64,000 nucleotides of DNA from Treponema sp. (GCA_016283615.1 JAEENG010000032.1:1-64000); one strand, 5' to 3'. Counted from the stretch's first letter, positions 40,391 to 49,735 are shown. Numbers and translations are program-made. The notes: a model not told the origin generated them from the letters alone.

Positions 40391-41568
40391 TCATATAATT
40401 CGACAGGAATCCACTTGCTTCTGTCCTGCATGTTGGCGCTTATCATGCCCCATGTAAGGTCTTTGGCGGTGGTTTCTCCTGTCAGATATTTTTTTCCGTC
40501 CAGTTCAAAATACTGTCCCTGTTTTCCTTCCAGATAAACACCTGCCATCGCATGGCTGTATTCAACAGAAATGTACATAACGCTGTCTATATTCATGTTT
40601 TTGAATAATGTCATTAAAAGCATCGAACGGCTGTCACAGTCGCTTCCACTTCCTGCAAGAACTGCCGGTATGTTTGTAAAATCTGCTTTATCCGGTGTTG
40701 CAGAAGCCCTTTCGTAGCCGAATCCCTGTGTCCAGGTTAAAAGAGCCTGTGCGACTGTAAGTTCGTCGGCTTCCGAATTGAAGAGGGCTGAAGAAATGTC
40801 AAAGGCCGGCTTTTTAACGCGTCCCATTGCGTCTTTTGCAATAAGGCGGTAAAAACGTTGCCACGCTTCTTTCCAAAGGTTTGTGCTTGCAAAGATTTTG
40901 AATACGGCAAATTCGCGGTCTACGACAAACTGATTTGCCTGGCTGTCGTCTTTATCGATTTGAGTTTTGATTTTTTGTCCCGCGATATTGAGTGTAATGT
41001 CTACAGGACTTGTTTTTGGGAATGCGAATGTTGTGATAATGCCTGCTTCGCGTCTGCTTGCGCGGTCAATCATTATTGAATCCATTATCGAAAGCAGAAA
41101 CTGTTCGAGGTCGTAAAACTTGTCTTTGGGGCAGTAGCTTATAACGCACAGATAGTCTGTCTCTGACGGAAGCGGAATGCAGACTGCCCAGCCCTGCATT
41201 TCCTGTCCGAGTACATTTTGAGGAACAGAGATTTTGCTTAAACTGCAGTCCCGGTTGCGCCAGCGCACTTCGGAAACTTCTCCTGATGCGGAGAGTTTTT
41301 TCAGGGTTGAATTCAAACAGTCTGCGCTGTTTTTTGTTGAATCTGACGGCCAAACCCTGATAACAGCCTGCACTGGAACCATTGTGTGTTCAAATAAAAC
41401 GGAGCGTTCGTCCTGTGTACAGTCTGCGATGGAAAATCCTTCAGGAAAGTCAATCGAGTATCCGTAAATATCGCTTGAAATAACTTCTGCATTGAGCGGT
41501 GTAAAAAGCAATAAAGTTATTGCAATAAAGAAAAGTCCAAAAAGATTATTTTTTCTTTCAGTTTTCAT
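40387..41568 (-). CDS. Secreted protein with transglutaminase-like cysteine motif
   Basis: Signal peptide; GSGSDCDSRSMLLMTLFKNMNIDSVMYISVEYSHAMAGVYL resembles a Cys...His transglutaminase-like core. Confidence 0.55.
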   Translation of the reverse strand: MKTERKNNLFGLFFIAITLLLFTPLNAEVISSDIYGYSIDFPEGFSIADCTQDERSVLFEHTMVPVQAVIRVWPSDSTKNSADCLNSTLKKLSASGEVSEVRWRNRDCSLSKISVPQNVLGQEMQGWAVCIPLPSETDYLCVISYCPKDKFYDLEQFLLSIMDSIMIDRASRREAGIITTFAFPKTSPVDITLNIAGQKIKTQIDKDDSQANQFVVDREFAVFKIFASTNLWKEAWQRFYRLIAKDAMGRVKKPAFDISSALFNSEADELTVAQALLTWTQGFGYERASATPDKADFTNIPAVLAGSGSDCDSRSMLLMTLFKNMNIDSVMYISVEYSHAMAGVYLEGKQGQYFELDGKKYLTGETTAKDLTWGMISANMQDRSKWIPVELYD

Positions 41569-41598
41569 ATTTCCTCTTGTTCGCTATAATATCTTCGG

Positions 41599-42384
41599 AT
41601 GAAAGACACTCTTATTATATACGAAAATTCCGAGATTCTCATTGTTTACAAAGAAGCCGGTGTCTCTGTGCAGGGCGGTCAGGGAATCAAATATCCGCTG
41701 GATGAAGAACTTTCAAAACAGCTCGGATACAAGATTTACCTTGTTCACCGCCTTGATAAGGAAACGTCCGGGCTCCTTGTGGTTGCAAAAAATCCCGCAG
41801 CCGCAAACAAATGGACTAAACTTATTGCGACAAAAAAAGTTACAAAAAATTACCTCGCAGTCTGCTTTGGAAATCCTTTTGTCAACGGAAAGGAAAGCTT
41901 GAGCGGAGTCCTGTCCGATTCAATAAAAAAAGACGGGCGCGATTTGGAAGCAAGTACTCATTTTAAAGTCCTTTCTTCCAGAACTGTTGAACTTCCGCCT
42001 CCCGCTGAACAGGGGCCCGCCGCAGACACAGCCGCTCCCGCCGCACAGAGGCCCGCCGCCGCACAGGGGCCCGCCGCAGACACAGCCGCTCCGGAATTCC
42101 TCAGACTCAGTGCACTTTCTTTAACCCTTGATACCGGCAGAATGCACCAGATCCGTATACATCTTGGCAGGGCGAATGCACCGATTGCAGGCGATGACAA
42201 GCACGGAAACTTTAAGTTCAATAAACTTGCCCGTAAACTCGGCATTAAAAAACTCTGCCTTATAGCTTATGAACTGACAATTAACGATGCGGGCAAAAAG
42301 ATGACTTTCCGGTCGCCGGTTCCTGAGCACATGAAAGAAGCGATGGCGCTCTGCGGGTTTGAAGAAGGGCAGTTAGGCAAGTAA
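41599..42384 (+). CDS. RluA-family rRNA pseudouridine synthase with Pro/Ala-rich insertion
   Basis: VHRLDKETSGLLVVAKN; LTLDTGRMHQIRIHLGRANAPIAGDDKHG. Confidence 0.9.
   Translation: MKDTLIIYENSEILIVYKEAGVSVQGGQGIKYPLDEELSKQLGYKIYLVHRLDKETSGLLVVAKNPAAANKWTKLIATKKVTKNYLAVCFGNPFVNGKESLSGVLSDSIKKDGRDLEASTHFKVLSSRTVELPPPAEQGPAADTAAPAAQRPAAAQGPAADTAAPEFLRLSALSLTLDTGRMHQIRIHLGRANAPIAGDDKHGNFKFNKLARKLGIKKLCLIAYELTINDAGKKMTFRSPVPEHMKEAMALCGFEEGQLGK
42009..42092 (+). repeat. GC-rich direct repeats inside the RluA-family gene
   Basis: Identical 30-mer acaggggcccgccgcagacacagccgctcc at 42009-42038 and 42063-42092, with a partial copy (acagaggcccgccgc) at 42045-42059. Confidence 0.9.
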
Positions 42385-42396
42385 AATCAAAGGTTG

Positions 42397-42425
42397 TTGA
42401 CACTTTTTTGCCAAAGAGTTATATT
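42397..42425 (+). promoter_or_regulatory. Strong sigma70-type promoter TTGACA-N17-TATATT
   Basis: Hexamers with exact 17-nt spacer, upstream of rimP. Confidence 0.7.
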
Positions 42426-42451
42426 AGATGTACATTTTAATAGAAATATTT

Positions 42452-42489
42452 AAATGGATCCGCGCAAACGGGTCCATTTTTGTTTTGCA
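42452..42489 (+). terminator. Terminator-like leader hairpin between the rimP promoter and rimP
   Basis: AAATGGATCCG-CGCAAA-CGGGTCCATTT (11 bp, one G-U) followed by TTGTTTTG. Confidence 0.55.
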
Positions 42490-42507
42490 GGAAAGTCAGA
42501 GAAAATT

Positions 42508-42981
42508 ATGGATTATATTGCACTTGATACTATCCCTCATTATTCAGAGTGCGAAAGCATTGTCAGTGAGCTTGGTTATCATCTTGTAGAATTAAAACTC
42601 TCAAGACAGGGAAAAACTACCCATATTCTTGCCACCATTACTGCAGAAGATCCTTCTGTGAGTATCGGTGTAAATGACTGCTCCAAAGTGCATAAGATTC
42701 TTCTTCCAAAAATTGAAGAAATACTTGGAACTGATGACACCTACATGGAACTTTCTTCACCTGGAATGGAGCGAAACTTTAAGAATGCGGCTGAATTTGC
42801 TCTTTTTAAGGGCAGACAGGTTCGTGTGTGGGACAAAACTGTAACAGACTGGGTCGGCGGAATCGTTGTTGATTCTGACGATAAGTCAATTACTCTGGAA
42901 ATTACGCAGGACGACGGTTCTTCCGTACAAAAGACCGTAGCCTACGTTGATATAGCAAAAGCAAAATTTATTCATTTGTAG
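42508..42981 (+). CDS. rimP: Ribosome maturation factor RimP
   Basis: Located upstream of nusA; DPSVSIGVNDCSKVHKILLPKIEE...YMELSSPGMERNFKNAAEFALFKGRQVRV. Internal Met of the tracked ORF chosen as start. Confidence 0.88.
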   Translation: MDYIALDTIPHYSECESIVSELGYHLVELKLSRQGKTTHILATITAEDPSVSIGVNDCSKVHKILLPKIEEILGTDDTYMELSSPGMERNFKNAAEFALFKGRQVRVWDKTVTDWVGGIVVDSDDKSITLEITQDDGSSVQKTVAYVDIAKAKFIHL

Positions 42982-42993
42982 GAGGCTTGAAAT

Positions 42994-44448
42994 ATGTCAG
43001 AAATGGCAGAGGCAATCCGTGAACTCATGCAGGAAAAAGGAGTTACGGAAGATTCTATCAAGCAGACTGTGGAAAGCGCCATCAAGGCGGCTTATAAAAA
43101 AACATTTGGTACAGCAGATAACTGTGTTGTAAAATTTGCAGACGATTTGTCAGATGTTTCTGTTTATTCAAGAAAGACAATCGTAGACGGCGTTTACGAC
43201 CCTGTAACCGAAATTGAACTCGAAGAAGCTCTTAAAATGAGCGATGAATGCGAAGAAGGCGACGAAATCGACATTCTTGTTGACCCTAAAGATTTTGAAC
43301 GTTCAGCTGTTTCTACAGGTAAGCAGGCTGCTCACCAGGGCCTGAACGAAAGCTTTAAGGACAATCTTTACAACGAATACAAGGATAAGACCGGAGAAGT
43401 TATCATCGGTTATTATCAGCGTGAACACAACGGCAACATTTATCTCGACCTCGGAAAGGTTGAAGGTATCCTGCCTGTTAAGTTCCAGAGCCCGAGAGAA
43501 GAATATCACAAAAATGACCGCATCAAGGCTGTTATTGTTGATATCAAAAAGACAAATTCAGGACTCCAGCTCGTATTGAGCCGTTCGGATCCAAGACTTG
43601 TACAGTCAATTGTAAGCCTTGAAGTTCCTGAAATTGAAGACAAAACTATTTCTATTCATAAAATCGTACGCGAAGCAGGTTACAGAACCAAGATTGCCGT
43701 GTACTCAGATAAAGAAGATGTTGATCCTGTAGGAGCATGTGTTGGTCTTAAGGGTGTTCGTATCCAGAACGTTATCCGCGAACTTGAAGGCGAAAAAATC
43801 GACGTTCTCAAATATGATCCGGATCCTGTTGAATTCATCAAAAACGCTCTTTCTCCGGCAGAAGTTGAAAAAGTTCTCATCACTGACGAAGAAAAACGTA
43901 CTGCTCTTGCAATCGTTAACGAAAGCCAGTTCTCACTTGCCATCGGTAAACAGGGACAGAACGTACGCCTCGCAAACCGTTTGTGCGACTGGAGTATCGA
44001 CGTTAAGACAGAAGAACAGGCTGCAGAAATGGATTTGAGCGAATTTACTTCACGCCGTGCCGCAGAAGAACTGTTCAATACATCTGAAGAAACACCTGCT
44101 TCCGGCGAAGAAGAAATTTCAACAATCAGCGATCTTCCTGGTGTTGACGCTGACGTTGCTGCAAAACTTAAGGCTGCAGACCTTGATGATATCCAGGCAT
44201 TCGTAGATGCTTACGATGACGGAAACCTTTCTGTAGAAGGTGTTACTCAGGAACAGCTCGACGCAGTTAACAAAATTATCAGAGATGTAGTAGAATTCGT
44301 TGAAGAAGACGAAGAAACTGCTGAATCTGAAGCTCCGGCCGAAGAAGAAGCCGACGATGAAGAATATCATTGTCCGGAATGCGGAGCAAAGATTACACTT
44401 GATATGACAAAGTGTCCTAATTGTGGTGTAGAATTCGAATTTGAATAA
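42994..44448 (+). CDS. nusA: Transcription termination/antitermination factor NusA with C-terminal zinc ribbon
   Basis: S1/KH regions (DPVGACVGLKGVRIQNVIRELEGEKIDVL; SLAIGKQGQNVRLANRL); C-terminal CPECGAKITLDMTKCPNC. Confidence 0.94.
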   Translation: MSEMAEAIRELMQEKGVTEDSIKQTVESAIKAAYKKTFGTADNCVVKFADDLSDVSVYSRKTIVDGVYDPVTEIELEEALKMSDECEEGDEIDILVDPKDFERSAVSTGKQAAHQGLNESFKDNLYNEYKDKTGEVIIGYYQREHNGNIYLDLGKVEGILPVKFQSPREEYHKNDRIKAVIVDIKKTNSGLQLVLSRSDPRLVQSIVSLEVPEIEDKTISIHKIVREAGYRTKIAVYSDKEDVDPVGACVGLKGVRIQNVIRELEGEKIDVLKYDPDPVEFIKNALSPAEVEKVLITDEEKRTALAIVNESQFSLAIGKQGQNVRLANRLCDWSIDVKTEEQAAEMDLSEFTSRRAAEELFNTSEETPASGEEEISTISDLPGVDADVAAKLKAADLDDIQAFVDAYDDGNLSVEGVTQEQLDAVNKIIRDVVEFVEEDEETAESEAPAEEEADDEEYHCPECGAKITLDMTKCPNCGVEFEFE

Positions 44449-44469
44449 TAAGAGGTAAAACTGAATAAT

Positions 44470-47235
44470 ATGTCTGACGAATCAGAGAAAAAGCCCGGAT
44501 TTGTATTAAACAAAAAAAAGTCAGAGCCTTCAGAAAATAAGGCTCCGGCTAATCCAGAAAAAAAGAAAGTTATTGTTGTACGCAAAAAGAATCCTGCTCC
44601 AGAGGCAAAGGCTGGCCAGAACAATGGCGAGCAAAAGAATTTGCGCCCTGTAGTAAAAAAGGCTTCTCCATCAGCAGCAGCTCCTCAAAATAACGGCCAG
44701 CGCCCGCAGCAGAAAACAGGCGGTCAGGGTAGAACTACTTTCGAAATCAATACTGCCCGCCCTAACGTAAAAGCCGGAAACCTCTCGGACAGAGGCCGCC
44801 CGAATTATCGCGGCAACGGTACCGGCGGTTACGGAAACCGCGAGGGCTACAATGGCCAAAACCGTCCTGGTTACGGTTCACAGCGTCGTGATGGTTCAGG
44901 ATTTTCCGGGGCTCAGGCACGCGAAAATTATCAGAACAATAAAGACCGTGGTTTTGGCAACAATAACCAGGGTGGTTTCCGTGGCGGCCAGAATGGTGGT
45001 CGTCCGGGCTTTGGAAACCGTCCGGGCTTTGGTGCTAATCGTCCTCAGGGTGCAGGCGGAAGACCTGGCTTTGGCGGCGGAAGACCTGGTTTTGGCAGTA
45101 AACCTGGCTTTGGCGGTGCACCAGCCGCAAGTGCAATTCCTGAAAAGGCTAACACTAAAAAGCAGTTCAAGGGCAAAAAACAGGTTTATAACCGAAAGGA
45201 CAAAGAAGAATTATTTGACGAAGAAGAACTTTACAAGAAGAAGCAGGTTACTCCTGCAAGCGTAGTTCCTAAGTCAATTGATATTATGGAAAGCGTATCG
45301 GTTTCTGACCTTGCCAGAAAGATGAACCTTAAGGCAGGCGAAATTATCGGTAAACTCATGTCGATGGGCATGATGGTTACAATCAACCAGTCAATCGACT
45401 CTGATACAGCAACTCTTCTCGCAAGCGAATACGGCTGTGAAGTTCACCTGGTATCTCTCTACGACGAAACTGTTATCGAAAGTGATGCAGGTAAAGAAGG
45501 CGATGAAGAATTCCGACCGCCAATCGTTACCGTTATGGGTCACGTTGACCACGGTAAAACAAAGACACTCGATGCCATCCGTAAGACAAACGTTGCCGCA
45601 GGCGAAGCCGGCGGTATTACACAGAAAATCGGTGCTTACCAGGTTAAGACAGACAAGGGCGTAATTACCTTCCTCGATACACCTGGTCACGAAGCCTTTA
45701 CAATGATGCGTGCACGTGGTGCTCAGATTACAGACGTCTGTGTTCTCGTAGTTGCGGCTGACGACGGCGTAATGCCTCAGACTCTCGAAGCCTTGAGCCA
45801 CGCAAAAGATGCAAAGGTACCGATTATCGTTGCAGTTAACAAAATTGATAAACCTGATGCAAACCCTGATAAGGTAATGACTCAGCTTTCTGAACAGGGA
45901 CTTACTCCTGAAGAATGGGGTGGAGATACTCAGTACGTTAAGATTTCGGCTCTCAAGGGCCAGGGAATCGATGACCTTCTCGATGCAATCCTCCTCCAGG
46001 CAGAAATGCTCGAACTCAAAACACAGTATAACTGTCGTGCAGAAGGTAAGATTATCGAATCCCGCGTTGACCAGGGCCGTGGTGTAGTATCATCGGTTGT
46101 AATCCAGCGCGGTACATTAAAAATCGGAGATCCTTTTGTTGCAGGTATTTATTCCGGCAAAGTCCGCGCCATGTTCAATGACAGGGGCGAAAAGGTAACA
46201 GAAGCTCTCCCGAGTATGCCTGTCGAAGTTCTCGGTATGGACGAAATGCCGAACGCAGGTGATCCGTTCCAGGTAACAGAAACTGAACGCGATGCACGCG
46301 ACATTTCTTCTAAACGCCAGGAACTCAAACGATTTGAAGCAGCCAAGGCAGTCCGCAAAGTTACCCTTGATAACCTTGTTTCTACAATCGAAGCAAGCGA
46401 AGTTAAAGAACTCAAAGTTATTATCAAGGCAGATTTGCAGGGTTCTGCAGAAGCCCTCAAACAGAGTCTCGAAAAACTTTCTACATCAGAAATCCGCCTG
46501 AATGTTATTCATTCATCGGCAGGTGCCATCAACGAAAGTGACGTTACTCTCGCAAGTGCTGACGAAAACGCAATTATCATCGGATTTAACGTTCGTCCTA
46601 CTCCAAAGGCAAAACTTCTTGCCGAAACAGAAAAGGTCGAAATCCGCAAATACAATATCATCTACAAGTGTGTTGAAGAAATTCAGCAGGCTATGGAAGG
46701 TATGCTCCGTCCGGACACAATCGAACAGAACATCGGTACTGTCGAAGTACGCAACACATTCCGCGTACCAAAAGTTGGTGTTATCGCAGGATGTTACGTT
46801 ACAGACGGTATGGTTAAAAGGTCTTGTACAGTTAACCTTATCCGCGACGGCATCGTAAAATGGTCTGGAAGCATTTCTTCCCTCAAGCGCTTTAAGGATG
46901 ATGCAAAAGAAGTTAAAGCCGGATTTGAATGTGGTATCGGTCTTGAAAACTGGCAGGATATCCAGGTTGGCGACCAGCTCGAATGTATCGAATACGTAGA
47001 AGTTGCCCGCAAACTCGGTGAATCCCTCATTGACGAAAAGGCCGAAGCAGAAAAACAGGCAAGTCTCCGTGAAGAAGCAGCTAAGGCAGAAGCTCTTGCT
47101 GCCGCAGAAGCAGAGGCCGCTGCAGAAGCAGAAGCAAAGGCAAAGGGTAAGGCAGAAAAGGCCGCTAAACGTGCCGCTGCCGGAAAGTCTAAGGCTAAAA
47201 AGCCTGCAGCTGATTCAACAGAAGGCGCAAACTAA
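44470..47235 (+). CDS. infB: Translation initiation factor IF-2
   Basis: RPPIVTVMGHVDHGKTKTLDAIRKTNVAAGEAGGITQKIGAY. Confidence 0.96.
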   Translation: MSDESEKKPGFVLNKKKSEPSENKAPANPEKKKVIVVRKKNPAPEAKAGQNNGEQKNLRPVVKKASPSAAAPQNNGQRPQQKTGGQGRTTFEINTARPNVKAGNLSDRGRPNYRGNGTGGYGNREGYNGQNRPGYGSQRRDGSGFSGAQARENYQNNKDRGFGNNNQGGFRGGQNGGRPGFGNRPGFGANRPQGAGGRPGFGGGRPGFGSKPGFGGAPAASAIPEKANTKKQFKGKKQVYNRKDKEELFDEEELYKKKQVTPASVVPKSIDIMESVSVSDLARKMNLKAGEIIGKLMSMGMMVTINQSIDSDTATLLASEYGCEVHLVSLYDETVIESDAGKEGDEEFRPPIVTVMGHVDHGKTKTLDAIRKTNVAAGEAGGITQKIGAYQVKTDKGVITFLDTPGHEAFTMMRARGAQITDVCVLVVAADDGVMPQTLEALSHAKDAKVPIIVAVNKIDKPDANPDKVMTQLSEQGLTPEEWGGDTQYVKISALKGQGIDDLLDAILLQAEMLELKTQYNCRAEGKIIESRVDQGRGVVSSVVIQRGTLKIGDPFVAGIYSGKVRAMFNDRGEKVTEALPSMPVEVLGMDEMPNAGDPFQVTETERDARDISSKRQELKRFEAAKAVRKVTLDNLVSTIEASEVKELKVIIKADLQGSAEALKQSLEKLSTSEIRLNVIHSSAGAINESDVTLASADENAIIIGFNVRPTPKAKLLAETEKVEIRKYNIIYKCVEEIQQAMEGMLRPDTIEQNIGTVEVRNTFRVPKVGVIAGCYVTDGMVKRSCTVNLIRDGIVKWSGSISSLKRFKDDAKEVKAGFECGIGLENWQDIQVGDQLECIEYVEVARKLGESLIDEKAEAEKQASLREEAAKAEALAAAEAEAAAEAEAKAKGKAEKAAKRAAAGKSKAKKPAADSTEGAN

Positions 47236-47615
47236 TGGGTGAGTATCGTCTTGCAAAACTCGGTGAGCAGATAAGGGAAGAAATTGCGTCCCTTATCGCC
47301 ACCCAGAAAATTAAAGATCCTCGTGTTTCTACATTTTTGTCAATCAATCGTGTAGATGTAGTTGCTGATTTAGCCTACGCAAAAGTTTATGTATCAAGCT
47401 TTCTTCCGGAAGGTCAGATAAACAAGGGCGTTGCAGGCTTAAACAGTGCCGCAGGATTTATTCAGAGCACAATTGCTAAAAAACTTACAATTCGTAAATT
47501 TCCCAAACTTACTTTTATTGCAGATAATTCGATAAAAGAAGGTTTTGAAATGGTTCATAAATTGAATCAGCTTCAAGCGGAGGAAAATGGAAGCGGGCAG
47601 ACAACCGGAGAATAA
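47235..47615 (+). CDS. rbfA: Ribosome-binding factor A
   Basis: RLAKLGEQIREEIASLIATQKIKDPRV...AYAKVYVSSFL; operon position. Confidence 0.9.
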   Translation: MGEYRLAKLGEQIREEIASLIATQKIKDPRVSTFLSINRVDVVADLAYAKVYVSSFLPEGQINKGVAGLNSAAGFIQSTIAKKLTIRKFPKLTFIADNSIKEGFEMVHKLNQLQAEENGSGQTTGE

Positions 47616-49425
47616 AACTCAGTCGTCCTGCGGGATTCTGCTTCTTGCAAAGCAGTCCGGCAAGACGAGTTTTGCTTCTCTTTCAAAAGTTAAACGCTCT
47701 CTTGGAACAAGCAGGGTCGGCCACACTGGAACACTGGATTCTTTTGCGGACGGCCTTCTTGTAGTTTTAACCGGGCCTCTTACACGCCTGGTTCCTCACA
47801 TTACAAATTTTGACAAATCTTATACAGCTTTAATCGAATTTGGAAAAGAAACCGACACCCTTGATCCAACAGGAACAGTAATCAGGGAAAGTGGCCTTCC
47901 GTCAAAAGAGCAGGTCCTCAAGGCTCTCACAAAGTTTACAGGCACGATTGAACAGGTTCCGCCGGCTTTCAGTGCGATACATGTAGACGGCAAACGGGCA
48001 AGTGATTTGATGCGCTCGGGCGAAAAGGTTGAATTAAAGCCACGTACAATTACCATAAGTTCAATTGAATTAATCGATTTTGACGGACAGTACGCACTTG
48101 TAAAAGTGGATTGTTCAAAAGGAACTTACATCCGCTCCCTTGCACGCGACATTGCCCGTGAATGCGGCTGTGCGGCACATTTAAAGGCACTGCGCCGTAC
48201 CAGGGTAGGCCCGTTTGAATTAAAGGACGCAGCCGGAGCAGGTCTTTTAAAAGAGTTTACGATTCAAAACTTAAAGAATCAGAAGACTGCGCTTTGTGAA
48301 GACGCAGAAATTGCTGAAGACAAAATAAGCGGCGAAGATATTAAAAAAGCGTTGTACCCGATGACTGTGCCCGTTGCAAAATTGTGCGGTTTTACTCCTG
48401 CAATTTTGAGCCAGGCCTATATTCAGGACTTTAACAGCGGAAGAAAACTTAAAAACCACTCATTTTATTATGAGGAAAAACCGCCTGAGAACTGTGAATT
48501 TGCAGTTTTCTATCCGGACATGAAGTTTGCGGGCGTTGTAAAAAAAGAAAAACGCTCCCTTTCGTACGGTTTTGTAATTCCATGCGAGCAGAAGTTAAAG
48601 GTTTACTCATGGGAGCAGATTACAGGCGGAAGATTCAGTGAAGAATTCAGGAAAAAAGGTGTAGCCCTTTCAATCGGAAGTTTTGACGGAACCCATATCG
48701 GCCATGATTCAATTTTTGATTCACTTATTGAACATAAGGACCTTGCGCCAGGCATTGTAACTTTCAGAAAGTCAACGAGAGGCCTCAAAGCCGGTGACTC
48801 TTATATGGGCGATGTTTCTACCCTTGACCAGAGAATGGAATTCTTTATGCAGAAAGGATTTGCATTTGTTATCGTCATTGACTTTTCTGCCGATTTCGTT
48901 AAAATTAAAGGTGAAACATTTTTGTCTGTTTTAAACGACAACTGTAATATCAGATACCTTGCCGAAGGCGAAGACTTCCGCTGCGGTTACAAGGGAGCCT
49001 GTGATATCAACTGTGTCCGCGAATTCTGTCAGGCACATGATATTGAACTCAATGTCGTTAATTATGTAGATTACCTTGGAAAGAGGGTAAGTTCATCAAG
49101 AATCAGACAGGACGTTCTTGATAAAGAGTTTTCTGCAATTCAAATCATGCTCAGAAAACCTTTTGAAATTGACCCGGCGGGTTTTGAGTGGCAGTACACT
49201 CAGGAAGCCGGTCAAAATTATTTAGTTGCAAAACGCCGCGGAATTCAAGTATTTCCGCCTGACGGTTTGTACAATGTAACTTTGGAAATTTCTGGTAGCG
49301 AAGGATTTTCCGTTACAAAGGCTGCAGTTATTAAATTAGATTCCGGTTTACTTCGCGTGCTGGATTCTGATGGGTCACTCAGAGGATTTGTACGGTCTAT
49401 TCAATTTTGTATCCCAGGGAAATAA
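47587..49425 (+). CDS. truB: TruB-RibF fusion: tRNA pseudouridine-55 synthase + FMN adenylyltransferase-like domain
   Basis: TruB: VGHTGTLDSFADGLLVVLTG; RibF: KVYSWEQITGGRFSEEFRKKGVALSIGSFDGTHIGHDSIF and VSSSRIRQ, in one uninterrupted frame. Confidence 0.88.
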   Translation: MEAGRQPENKTQSSCGILLLAKQSGKTSFASLSKVKRSLGTSRVGHTGTLDSFADGLLVVLTGPLTRLVPHITNFDKSYTALIEFGKETDTLDPTGTVIRESGLPSKEQVLKALTKFTGTIEQVPPAFSAIHVDGKRASDLMRSGEKVELKPRTITISSIELIDFDGQYALVKVDCSKGTYIRSLARDIARECGCAAHLKALRRTRVGPFELKDAAGAGLLKEFTIQNLKNQKTALCEDAEIAEDKISGEDIKKALYPMTVPVAKLCGFTPAILSQAYIQDFNSGRKLKNHSFYYEEKPPENCEFAVFYPDMKFAGVVKKEKRSLSYGFVIPCEQKLKVYSWEQITGGRFSEEFRKKGVALSIGSFDGTHIGHDSIFDSLIEHKDLAPGIVTFRKSTRGLKAGDSYMGDVSTLDQRMEFFMQKGFAFVIVIDFSADFVKIKGETFLSVLNDNCNIRYLAEGEDFRCGYKGACDINCVREFCQAHDIELNVVNYVDYLGKRVSSSRIRQDVLDKEFSAIQIMLRKPFEIDPAGFEWQYTQEAGQNYLVAKRRGIQVFPPDGLYNVTLEISGSEGFSVTKAAVIKLDSGLLRVLDSDGSLRGFVRSIQFCIPGK

Positions 49426-49448
49426 AATTTATAAGGAGTAAGTAGAAA

Positions 49449-49718
49449 ATGGCACTTACAAAAGAAGAATCAGCTGCAGTAATCAGCAAATTCGGCGCAA
49501 ACGAAGCCGACACAGGAAACACAAAAGTTCAGATTGCAATCATGACTGAACGCATCAAACAGCTTACAGCACACGTACAGCAGTTCCCGAAAGACACTGG
49601 AGCTAGTCGTGGTCTGCTCAAAATCATTGGTCAGAGACGCAAGATGCTCAAGTATCTTCAGAGAACTGATTTGAACACATATCGTCAGCTTATTAAAGAC
49701 CTCGGCCTCCGCAAATAG
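49449..49718 (+). CDS. rpsO: 30S ribosomal protein S15
   Basis: DTGNTKVQIAIMTERIKQLTAHVQQFPKDTGASRGLLKIIGQRRKMLKYLQ. Confidence 0.97.
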   Translation: MALTKEESAAVISKFGANEADTGNTKVQIAIMTERIKQLTAHVQQFPKDTGASRGLLKIIGQRRKMLKYLQRTDLNTYRQLIKDLGLRK

Positions 49719-49735
49719 TTTCTGGAGGTTAAAGA

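Noticed and set aside
42454-42507. In-frame upstream extension of RimP (MDPRKRVHFCFAGKSEKI)
   Set aside because: It starts inside the leader hairpin and has no ribosome-binding site; the Met at 42508 fits RimP length and has better spacing to an upstream purine-rich stretch.
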